Shown one piece after another: positions 53,901-64,000 of a DNA stretch of 64,000 nt. The DNA comes from Ga0077560 sp046330395 (GTDB taxonomy: Bacteria; Actinomycetota; Thermoleophilia; Miltoncostaeales; Miltoncostaeaceae): NCBI GenBank assembly GCA_046330395.1, contig JAXLSS010000004.1, positions 1 to 64,000 of the forward strand, read 5' to 3'. Positions within the stretch are counted from its first letter, which is position 1. The number at the start of each line of letters is the position of its first letter. The notes below the pieces were generated by a model. The model searched no databases. It had not been told where the DNA came from and was given only the letters and a program-made list of their open reading frames with translations. The position numbers and the translations under genes were made by a program.

Positions 53901-56900
53901 CAGCATCGACCTCTACGCCACCACCGGCGGCTGGAACCCCGCCGGGGGCGCGCAGTCGCTGGACATGAACGGCGTGGCCCCCGGTGCGGTCACCCAGACC
54001 CTCACCACCGTGCCCGGCACGGTCTACCGGCTCAGCTTCGCCATCGCGGGCAACCCCGGCACCGCGGGGGTCAAGGAAATGGCCGTGGACTGGGGTGGCA
54101 GCACCATCCGCACCGTCCGGTTCGACACCACCGGCCACACCACCACCACGATGGGGTGGACCACGGTGACCCTGGAGGTCACGGCCACATCCACCAGCAC
54201 GGCGCTCACGTTCCAGAGCCTCACCCCCGGCGCGGGCGGGGTGGCCCTGGACAACGTGTCGGTGATCCCCCAGACGGGTCCCACGGTGACCGGCGGGTCC
54301 CTGAGCTGGCAGAGCGCGGCATCGGTGACCGTGACCGGCTCGGCCGCCACCGACGTCTTCTCCGGCGTGTCCGGCTACGAGTACCGCACCAGCACCGACG
54401 GGGGCGCCACCTGGGGCGCCGCCACCCCCGGTGCGTCGGCCGTGATCGGCGCCGAGGGCGAGACCCTGGTGCAGTTCCGGGCGGTGGACAACGCCGGCAA
54501 CGCCGGGGACTGGCTGCCCGCGTCGCCCACCGCCGCAAGCACGGTCCGCATCGACCGCACCGCCGCCACCGCGCCCACCGTCAGCGGCGGGTCGCTGAGC
54601 TGGCAGAACGTGTCCGGCATCACCTTCAGCGCGGGCGCGGCCACCGGCGGCCCGTCCGGCCTGGGGTCGTACAGCTACCGCACCAGCACCGACGGCGGCA
54701 CCACCTGGGGGACGCCGGTGACCGGCGGCGCGTGGGGCGCCAACGCCTGGGTGTCGGCCGCCGGACAGGCCGCGGACACCCCGCTGGTGGGCGTGGACGG
54801 GGTGGGCGACGCGGTGGCCGTCTGGCTGCAGTACAACGGGTCCAACTCCCTGCTGTACACCGCCTCACGGCCCGCCGGCGGGGCCTGGGGCGCGCCCACC
54901 GCCCTCACCGCGACCGGCTTCGATGCCATGACGCCCGGCCTGGCCGTGGCGCCCGACGGCACGGCGGTGGCCACCTGGTCGCGGTCGGACGGCACGCAGA
55001 CCCGGTTCCAGGCCGCGGTGCGCAGCGCCGCGGGCGTGTGGGGCGCCCCCACCATTCTCTCCGCCGCCGGCTCGAGCGGTCTCAACGGCGTGGTCGCCAT
55101 CGACGGGGCCGGCAACGCGGTGGCGGCGTGGGAGCAGAACGGCATCCAGTCGGCGCGATACGCGGGCGGCTCCTGGAGCGCGCCGCAGAGCGTGGGGCCG
55201 TCCGGCGCCTCACAGGCGGCCGTGGACATGAACGCCACGGGCGACACGGCCCTGGTGTGGCGGCGCTCCGACGGCACCAACATGCGCATCGAGGGGGCCA
55301 CGCGGTCCGGCGCCGGGGCGTGGAGCGCGGTGAGCGTCCTGTCGGCGGCCGGCCAGGACGCGTCGATGCCCGACGTGGCGGTGGCGCCGTCCGGGGACAT
55401 GACCGCGGCATGGAGTCGTTCGGATGGCGCCAACACCATCGTCCAGACCACGGAGCGGCCCTCCGGCGGCGCATGGGGTGCCGGCACCTCGCGGTCGGCG
55501 TCCGGTCAGGACGCCGCGGGCGTGCGGCTGGCCGCGCACGCCGACGGCGCACTGGTGGCCACGTGGTCGCGATACGACGGTACGGCCTACCGGGTGCAGG
55601 TGCTGGAACGCGCGTCGGGCGGTGCATGGGGGGCGGTGACCACCCTGTCCGACCCCGGTCAGAACGCCTTCGCCCCGGTGGTCGCCACGTCGGCCAACGG
55701 CGACGCCATCGTCACCTGGTACCGCTGGGACGGCAGCCGCTACCGCGTGCAGTCCACGGTGGAGACCCAGGGCGGGTCATGGGACGCCATCACCACCATG
55801 AGCGACACCGGCGCCACGGCGTACCAGTCCCAGGTGGCCATGGCGCCGGACGGCACCGCCGTGGCCGTGTGGTTCTACAACGCCGGTCCCAGCCGGGTGC
55901 AGTCCGCGGTGCGGACCCCGGATGTGCGTGCCACGGTGACGGCGGAGGGCCAGACGCTGGTGCAGTTCCGCACCGTCGATGGTGCGGGCAACACCAGCGC
56001 ATGGAGCCCCGCGTCGGCCACGGCCGGGTCCACCGCCCGCATCGACCGCACCGCACCCTCCGCGCCCGCCGTCGGCGGCGGCTCGCTGAGCTGGCTCAAC
56101 CAGGCGAGCACCACGGTCAGCGCCTCGGGCGCCACGGACTCGGGCGGCTCGGCCGTGAGCGGCTACGAGTACCGCACGTCCACCGACGGGGGCACCACGT
56201 GGGGCACCACCACCGCGGGCGCGTCCGCCACCGTGGGCGCGGAGGGCGAGACGCTGGTGCAGTTCCGGGCCGTGGACGGTGCGGGCAACACCTCGGCGTG
56301 GACGCCGTCGGCGTTCACCGCCGGTGGCACCGTGCGCCTGGACCGCACCGCACCCACGGCGCCGTCGGTGAGCGGCGGGTCGCTGAGCTGGCAGAGCGTG
56401 GCCGCGGTGGCCGTGACGGCCTCCGGGGGCACCGACGCCGGTGGCGCGGCGCTGTCGGGGTACGAGTACCGCACGTCCACCGATGGTGGCGCCACCTGGA
56501 CGGGCGCCACGGCAGGGTCCTCCGTGGCCATCACCGCCGAGGGCGAGACCCTGGTGCAGTTCCGTTCCGTGGACGGGGCGGCCAACACCAGCGGCTGGAC
56601 CCCCGTGGCCGGCACCGCGGGGGCCACCGTGCGCCTGGACCGCACCGCCCCCACCGCCCCGACCGTGGGCGGGGGTCCTTCTCCTGGCAGCAGGTGGCCT
56701 CGGTCACCGCCTGCGCCTCCGGCGGCGGCGATCTTCGGCGGGTCGGGGCTCGCCGGGTACCAGTACCGGACCAGCACCGACGGGGGTACCACCTGGGGCA
56801 CGGCCACCCCGGGCGCGTCGCTGACGGTGACCGAACAGGGTGAGACGCTGGTGCAGTACCGCACGGTGGACGGGGCCGGCAACACCGGCGCCTGGACGCC

Positions 56901-59900
56901 CGGCGGCGCCACCAACGGGTCCACCGTCCGCATCGACCGCACGGGTCCCGGCGGCAACGCCGGCGCCGAGCTGGTCACCAACGGCGGTTTCGAGACCCCC
57001 GCCGCCTCCGGTCCGTTCTCACAGCGCTCGGCGGACTTCGGCGGGTGGACATTGGACTCGGGCGACGTGGACCAGGTCGCCACGTACTGGGCTGCGGCCG
57101 CCGGCGGCCAGTCACTGGACCTCAACGGTGGTGCCCCCGGCGCCATCTCCCAGACGCTGGCGACCACTCCCGGCGACACCTACCGCATCACCTTCCAGGT
57201 GGCCGGCAACTGGAGCTGTGCCCCGGCGGTGAAGGAGATGGTGGTCAACTGGGACGGCGCCGCGCTGCGCACCGTGCGCTTCGACGCCGGTGCCACCAGC
57301 GCGGTCGCGATGGGCTGGACCCAGGTGAGCCTCGAGGCCACCGCCACCACCGCAAGCACCGTGCTGCAGTTCCAGAGCCTCACGGCCGGCCAATGCGGGG
57401 TGACGCTGGACGAGGTGTCGGTGACCGACCAGGCCGGGCCCACCGTCACCGGCGGCTCCCTGAGCTGGCTCAGCCAGGCGTCCACCACCGTCACGGCCAG
57501 TGATGCGACGGATCTGCTCAGCGGCATGGACGTCTACGAGTACCGCACCAGCAGCGACGGCGGCGCCACCTGGAGCCCGGGCACCTCCGGTGCGTCCGCC
57601 GTGGTCACCCTTCAGGGCCAGACGCTGGTGCAGTTCCGGGCGGTGGACAACGCGGGCAACAGCGGGCCGTGGGCACCCGCCACGCCCACGGCGGGCTCCA
57701 CGGTGCGCCTGGACCGCACCACCCCGTCCAAGCCCTCCGTGTCGGGCGGCAGCCTGTCCTGGCGGTCGGTGGCCTCGGTGGACGTCAGTGCCTCCGGGTC
57801 CACCGACGCGGGTGGCTCCGGGCTCTCGGGCTACGAGAACCGCACCTCCACCGACGGGGGCGCCACCTGGAGCGCGCCGGCGTCCGGCGGCACCGTCACC
57901 GTGGGCGCCGAGGGCGAGACGCTGGTGCAGTTCCGGTCCGTCGACGGCGCCGGGAACACCAGCGTGTGGACGCCCAACGCCGGCACCGCCGCCGGCACGG
58001 TGCGCATCGACCGCACCGCCCCCGGGACGCCCGCGGTGTCCGGCGGGTCGCTGAGCTGGCAGAACGTGGCCTCCGTGGACGTGACCGGGTCGGGCAGCAC
58101 CGACACCGGCGGGTCGGCGCTGAGCGGCTACGAGTACCGCACCAGCACCGACGGCGGCACGAGCTGGGGCGCGCCCACCGCCGGCACCGGCGTCACGGTG
58201 AGCGCCGAGGGCGAGACGCTGGTGCAGTTCCGCGGGCTCGACAACGCCGGGAACGCGTCGGCGTGGAGCCCGGTGTCCGCCGCGGCCGGGTCCACCGTGC
58301 GCATCGACCGCACCGACCCCACCGCGCCCACCGTGTCCGGCGGATCGCTGGCCTGGCAATCGGTGGCCTCCATCGCCATCACCGCCTCAGGCAGCACCGA
58401 CACCGGCGGCGCGTCGCTCACCGGCTACCAGTCGCGCCTCAGCACCGACGGCGGCACCAGCTGGAGCGCCCCGGCATCGGGCGCGACGGTGGTGGTGAGC
58501 GCCGAGGGCGAGACCCAGGTGCAGTTCCGGGCCGTGGACGGCGCCGGCAACGTCAGCGCCTGGACGCCGGTGTCCGGCACCGCCGGGGCCACGGCGCGCA
58601 TCAACCGCAGCGGGCCCTCGGCGCCCACCGTGTCCGGCGGGTCGCCGGCCTGGCAGAACGTGGCCTCCATCACGCTCACGGGCGGGGGCGCCACCAGCTC
58701 CTACGGCGCCATCGCCGGCTACGAGTACCGGCTCAGCACCGACTCCGGGACCACCTGGGGCGCCGCGACGTCGGGCGCGTCGGTGGTGGTGGGCGCCGAG
58801 GGCGAGACGCTGGTGCAGTTCCGCGCCATCGACGACGCCACCAACACCAGGCCCTGGTCGGCCAGCGCCACCGCGCGCATCGACCGCGGCGCTCCCACCG
58901 CCCCCACGGCCGGCGGCGGGTCGCTCGCATGGCAGTCGGTGGCCACCATCACCCTGGGCGCCGTGGGTGCCACCGACGCGGTGAGCGGGGTGGTCTCGCA
59001 CGAGTACCGGGTCAGCACCGATGGCGGCGGATCCTGGAGCGCCCCGGCCGCCGGGGCCATGGTGTTCGTCAACGCCGAGGGCGAGACGCTGGCCCAGTTC
59101 CGCGCGGTGGACGCGGCGGGCAACGTCTCCGCCTGGTCGGCCAGCGGCACCGCCCGCATCGACCGCACCGCCCCCACGGACCCCACGGTGAGCGGCGGCG
59201 GCCCCGTCTGGCAGTCGGTGGCGTCCATCGACGTGACGGCCTCTGGCAGCGACGGCGGCGATTCGGAGCCTGGCCGGGTACGAGTCGCGCACCTCCACCG
59301 ACGGCAGCGGCACCTGGAGCGCACCGGCCACCGGGGCCACCCGCACCGTGGCCGCGGAGGGCGAGACGCTGGTGGAGTACCGCGCCGTGGACGGCGCCGG
59401 CAACGCCAGCGCATGGTCGACAACGCCACGGTCCGCATCGACCGCACGGGCCCGTCGGCGCCGTCGGTGAGCGGCGGCAACCTGTCGTGGCAGTCGGTGG
59501 CCTCGGTGGACGTCACCGCCGCGGGTGGCACCGACGCGCTCTCGGGGATCGCGGGCGACGAGTACCGGCTCAGCACCGACGGCGGCACCACCTGGGGTGC
59601 GGCCACCGGCGGGGCGAGCGTCACGGTGAGCGCCGAGGGCGAGACCCTGGTGCAGTACCGCGCGCTGGACGCCGCGGGCAACGCGGGGCCTGGGCGCCGG
59701 CCTCGGCCACCGCCGGAAGCACGGTCCGGATCAACCGCACCGGCCCGTCGGCGCCGTCGGTGAGCGGCGGCAGCCTGTCGTGGCAGTCGGTGGCCTCGGT
59801 CACGGTCACCGCGTCCGGGTCCAGCTCGGCCTTCGGCAGCCTCACCGGCTACGAGTACCGGCTCAGCACCGACTCCGGGGCGACCTGGGGCGCGGCCACC

Positions 59901-62900
59901 CCCGGGGCATCCGTGGTGATCAGCGCGGAGGGGGAGACCCTGGTGCAGTTCCGCGCCCTGGACGACGCCGGCAACACCGGGGCGTGGGCGCGGGTCGGCC
60001 ACGGCGGGGTCCACCGCGTGCGCATCGACCGCACACCCCCGGCGCCACCACCCCGGTGTCCGGCGGGTCGGCGGCCTGGCAATCGGTGGCCGGCATCAAC
60101 CTCACCGGATCGGGTTCGGCGGGCGCGAGCGGCTACGAGTACCGCACCAGCACCGACGGCGGCACCCGCCTGGAGCGCCGCGGTGCCGGACCAGGCCTCA
60201 ACGTGAGCGCCGAGGGCGAGACCCAGGTCCAGTTCCGCAGAGGTGGACGCCGCGGGCAACACCAGTGCCTGGAGCGCTACGGCGCGCGCATCGACCGCAC
60301 GGCCCCACCGACCCGACGGTGAGCGGCGGCAGCCTCACCTGGACCGGCCTGGACCAGACCACGGTCACGGCGGCCGGATCCACCGATCCGCTGTCCGGCG
60401 TCGCCGGCTACGAGCACCGCACCTCCACCGACGGCGGGTCCAGCTGGAGCGCCGTGGCACCCGGCGCCGCGGTCACGGTCACCGCCCAGGGCGAGACCCT
60501 GGTGCAGTTCCGCGCCACCGACACCGCCGGCAACGCGGGGCCGTGGGTGCCCACCCACGGCGGGTCGCCCGACCCGCTGGCCACCGTGCGCCTGGCGGGC
60601 CTCGGTCTGGGCCCGCAACGGCGGCTGTCGGCCACCGGCACGCCGGGCGACCCGAGCATGGACGCCACCCCGCGGTGGCCCACGACAGCCTCACCAACCA
60701 GTACCTGGTGGTGTGGAGCGCCAACACCGGCCCGTCGCGAGGTGGAGGTGTGGGGACGCCCTGGCCACCGGTGGCGGCGAATGGGCGGGCGCCTTCCGCA
60801 TCACCACCAGGGTCCCGACGGCGACGCGGCCTTCGTGGCGTGGGAGCCCAGGTGGTCTACAACGCCACCCGCGACGAGTTCGTGGTGAGCTGTACGGCGA
60901 CACCAACGCGGGCGGGCTGGCCGACAACGAGTTCGGTGTACGCCCAGCGCCTGGACGGCTCGGGGGCCCCGGTGGGCGGCGCGGTGCGCGTGTCGCACAT
61001 GGGTCCCGACGGCAACGCCGCGTACGACGGCTGGCACCCGGCCATCGCCTACGACGCGGCCACCGACCGGTACCTGGTGGTGTGGGAGGGCGACACCAAC
61101 GCCGGCGGGCTGGTGGACAACGAGTACGAGATCTGGTCGCAGGTGCTGTCGGGCACCCTCACCCCGGTGGGCGGCAACGTGCGCGTGTCGGCCATGGGCC
61201 GGACGGCAACGCCGCCTACGACGCCCTCACGCCGGCGGTGGCCATCAGCGCCGTCACCGGCGAGTACGTGGTGGCGTGGTCGGGCGACACCAACACCGGT
61301 GGCCAGGTGGACAACGAGTACGAGGTCTTCGCCCAGCGCCTCACCGCCGCCGGCGCCCTCACGGGCCCGGCGGTGCGGGTGAGCCACACCGGCGTGGACG
61401 GCGACACGGCCGCCGCGGCGCTCACCCCGGCGGTGGCGGTGGACGGCACCACCGGCCAGGCGCTGGTGGCCTGGAGCGGTGACCCCGGCACCGGCGGCCT
61501 GGCCGACGACGAGTTCGAGATCTTCACCCAGCGCCTGTCCGGCGCGGGGGCGCTTGTGGGCGCCGCGGCCCGCGTGTCGCACATGGGCCCGGACGGCAAC
61601 CCCGCGGACGACGCCGTCACGCCCGACGTCACCTGGAACGCGCCCGCGCGCCAGTACCTGGTGTCGTGGACCGGCACCCCCGGCACCGGCGGCCTGGCCG
61701 ACGGCGAGTCGGAGCTGTACGTCCAGCGGCTGCTGTCCGATGGCTCCGAGTACGGGCCCGACGACGTGCGCGTGTCGGTGATGGGCCCCGACGGCGACCC
61801 CGTGTACGGGGTCGGCCGCGGCACGGTGGCCTCCGGCGGCGACGTGCCCTCGTTCCTGGCCGTGTGGGACGGCACCGACGACACCGGCGGGCTGGTGGCC
61901 GGTGAGTTCGAGATCCACAGCCGCCTGCTGGCCGTGGATCCCACCGCCCCCACCGACCCCACCCTCACCGGTGGCTCCTCGGCATGGCAGAACACCGCCT
62001 CGGTCACCGTGACGGCGTCCGGCGCCACCGACCCCCAGTCGGGCGTGTCCGGGTACGAGCACCGGGTCAGCACCGACGGCGGGGCCATCTGGAGCGGCCC
62101 CGCGGCGGGGACCGCGGTCACGGTGGCGGCCGAGGGCGAGGCGCTGGTGGAGTTCCGGGCCGTCAACGGCAACGGCGACCAGGGCGGCTGGGTGCGCGCC
62201 ACCGTCCGCATCGACCGCACCACCCCGCCCGCGCCCACCACCGGCGGCGGTTCGGCGGCCTGGCAGTCGGTGGCGTCGCTGACCATCACCGGGAACGCGC
62301 CCGCCGAGCCGTCCGGGCTCACCTACGAGCACCGGCTCAGCACCGACGGCGGCGGCACCTGGAGCGCACCCGCCACCGGGGCGCCGGTCACCGTGAGCGC
62401 CGAGGGGCAGACGCTGGTGCAGTTCCGAGCGGTGGACGGGGCCGGCAACACCGGCGGCTGGTCGGCGTCCGAGACGGCGCGCATCGACCGCACCGCGCCC
62501 ACCGACCCCACGGTGTCCGGCGGCAGCCCCGCGTGGCAGAACGTGGCCTCGGTCACCGTCACCGCCGGCGGGTCCACCGACGCGGGCGGGTCCGGCCTCA
62601 CCGGGTACCAGTCGCGGGTCAGCACCGATGGGGGCGTCACCTGGAGCGCGCCCGCCACCGGCGCCGTCACCACGCCCAGCGCCGAGGGGGAGACCCTGGT
62701 GCAGGCGCGGGCCGTGGACGGTGCGGGCAACCTCAGCGGCTGGGTGCAGGCCACCGTCCGCATCGACCGCGGTGCGCCCGCGGCGCCCACCGGGCTGTCG
62801 GGCCCGGCGGCCACCAACGCCCCGCCGGCGCTCACCTGGAACGCCACCGCGGACGCCGTGTCGTACGTGATCACCCGCGACGGCACCCAGATCGGCACGG

Positions 62901-64000
62901 CCACGGGCACCGCCTTCACCGACCCCGCGCTCCCCGCCGACGGCACGCACGCCTACCGCGTGATCGCCGTGGACGGCGCGGGGAATTCGTCTGCACCCAG
63001 CGCCGCGCTGAACGTGGACGTGGACACCGTGGCCCCGGCCATCCCCGGCGGGGTTGCCGGCGGGTCGCTCGCCTGGAGCAACGCGGCCTCCACCACCATC
63101 ACGGCCACCCCGGCGGGCGGCACCACCCTGCAGAACCGGCTCAGCACCGACGGCGGCACCAGCTGGGGCGCGGCGTCGGCGGGCGCGTCGGTCACAGTCG
63201 CGGCGGAGGGCGAGACGCTGGTGCAGTTCCGGGCCGTCGATGCCGCCGGCAACCCCAGCGGCTGGACCACCGTGTCGGCGGCATCCACCGTGCGCCTGGA
63301 CCGCACCGCCCCGGCCACCCCCACGGGCCTCACCGGCGCGGGGGTCACCGCCACCGCGCCGGTGCTGGGATGGGGTGCCGCGGCGGGCGCCGACGGCTAC
63401 CGGGTCACCCGCAACGGCACGCAGATCGGCACCACCACGGGCACCGCCTACACCGACACCTCGCTCCCCGCGGGCGGGTTCTTCACCTACCGGGTCATCG
63501 CCACCGACCTGGCCGGCAACGCCAGCGCCCCGTCGGCGGCCATCGGGGTGACCTACACCCCGTCGGATGTCATCCCGCCCGACACCGCCATCACCGGCGC
63601 GCCGGCCGGGCCGGTCAACACGGCGAGCCTCACCCTGGGGCTCACCGCCACCGAGTCGTCCACCTACGAGTGCAACGTGGACGGGGCCGGCTGGTCGGCG
63701 TGCGGCACCCCGTGGGCCGTGGGGCCGCTGGCCGACGGCACCCACACCCTGGCCGCCCGCGCGCGCGACCTGGCGGGCAACACCGACCCCTCGCCCGCGC
63801 AGGTGACCCTCACCATCGACACCGCCGCCCCGCCGGTGCCCACCCTCACCGCCACCGCCGACGCGTCGGTGCCGCTGAACAGCGCCACCGGGCAGGTGCA
63901 GCTGGTCACCACCACCTCGGGTGACGCGGTGCGCGTGGTGGTCACCGAGGGCGCCCGCGTGGCGTACGACGGACCCGCGGGCACCGTCACCGACGGCGGG
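50942..64000 (+). CDS. Giant secreted FG-GAP/PA14/DUF642/Ig-like protein, frameshifted and 3' truncated by window edge
   Basis: A coding region of over 13 kb (more than 4,300 codons) that leaves the window in plus frame 2. ATG 50942 begins a signal peptide (hydrophobic core FGLAAAVLGLAQQ, ending VQAAA). Next come seven FG-GAP repeats (51060-52500), then about 22 Ig-like repeats of roughly 95 residues. Interspersed are a PA14 domain (53160-53580), two DUF642 domains (about 53800-54270 and 56970-57430), a propeller-like insert (54710-55940), a second repeat block (60600-61920) and fibronectin III domains (about 62780-63020 and 63315-63560). The reading frame breaks near 52270, at 56680/56735, and many times between 59250 and 61210, with good homology resuming in another frame each time. 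Sequence error is likelier than decay. Probably an adhesin or matrix protein. Confidence 0.8.
52790..63310 (+). repeat. Array of about 22 Ig-like repeats
   Basis: Units of about 285 bp repeat the pattern VSGGSLSWQSVASV, YEYRTSTDGGTTW, SAEGETLVQFRAVDGAGN and TVRIDRTAP. They are near-identical over short stretches, interrupted by PA14, DUF642 and propeller-like inserts. Such an array is prone to recombination and to assembly error, which matters for the frame breaks seen at 59.25-61.2 kb. Confidence 0.75.
54710..55940 (+). repeat. Propeller-like repeats inserted inside one Ig-like unit
   Basis: About eight units of roughly 50 residues with the pattern GGAWGAP, LSAAGQDA, VAVAPDGTAVATWSRSDGT and RVQ. 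They begin where an Ig-like unit reads TSTDGGTTWGTP and end where the same unit resumes with VTAEGQTLVQFRTVDG. The block is thus nested within a single Ig-like repeat. Confidence 0.65.

Noticed and set aside
52249..54138. Minus-strand frames opposite the FG-GAP giant
   Set aside because: Repeats of the plus-strand protein create repeated antisense frames; no domain or start signal supports them.
50942..64000. Programmed frameshifting or phase variation as an explanation for the frame breaks
   Set aside because: No slippery heptamers or simple-sequence tracts were seen at the break points, and the breaks are clustered and mutually compensating, which suits consensus error better.
1..64000. 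CRISPR arrays, tRNA genes, IS elements or prophage genes
   Set aside because: No regular short repeats with spacers, cloverleaf-like sequence, transposase, integrase or phage structural motif was found in any frame or gap.

Overview
The window is a very GC-rich, densely packed stretch of bacterial chromosome. Most neighbouring genes on a strand overlap by 4 bp (ATGA or GTGA), and third codon positions are almost all G or C. The pheS-pheT-argC-argJ...argB-argD order is the actinobacterial arrangement known from Mycobacterium. With the DUF3054 and Lin0512 proteins and many leaderless promoters it points to an Actinomycetota chromosome, perhaps Thermoleophilia; the class is an inference. No tRNA, rRNA, CRISPR array, IS element or prophage was seen.

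Layout. 1-10015: 3' part of pheS, then pheT, argC, argJ, a seven-repeat FG-GAP protein that splits the arginine cluster, then argB and argD. 10115-13398: a MacB/FtsX-type ABC exporter. 13426-13643: first copy of a putative structured RNA. 13656-16000: an RsbW-like anti-sigma kinase (minus strand) and two related proteins of unknown function ending in VGGEWG, the first behind an 8-codon leader ORF. 16068-21154: dnaE with a clear promoter, then an ECF sigma factor and its membrane partner. 21197-25883: CopC, a Cys-rich protein, an Nramp transporter, a cyclophilin lipoprotein, a small zinc ribbon and a two-gene ABC-2 exporter. 25954-32855: aldo/keto reductase, methyltransferase, Lin0512 protein, GGDEF protein, MsrB, an APC permease and acetyl-CoA synthetase. 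32888-38461: an HtrA-like protein with a degraded catalytic triad, divergent from an HxlR regulator-CopZ-CopA-DUF815-DUF3054 copper cluster. 38573-39607: an Mrr-like nuclease. 39659-39884: second copy of the structured RNA. 39888-50758 (minus): a probable operon of GGDEF cyclase, membrane pseudokinase and a giant surface protein of about 2,620 residues. 50942-64000 (plus): a divergent secreted FG-GAP/PA14/DUF642/Ig-like protein of more than 4,300 residues that runs off the window.

The most interesting signals are two. First, an unassigned RNA element of about 220 nt is present twice, with compensatory changes in two hairpins. Second, a cell-surface locus places a c-di-GMP cyclase and a degenerate sensor kinase between two divergent giant extracellular proteins. 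A recurring promoter pattern (a -10 hexamer 6-10 nt before the start codon) implies widespread leaderless translation.

Several frame breaks (near 11770, 14925-15005, 40130, 52270, 56680 and densely at 59.25-61.2 kb) look like consensus errors rather than biology. Translations there should be read with care.
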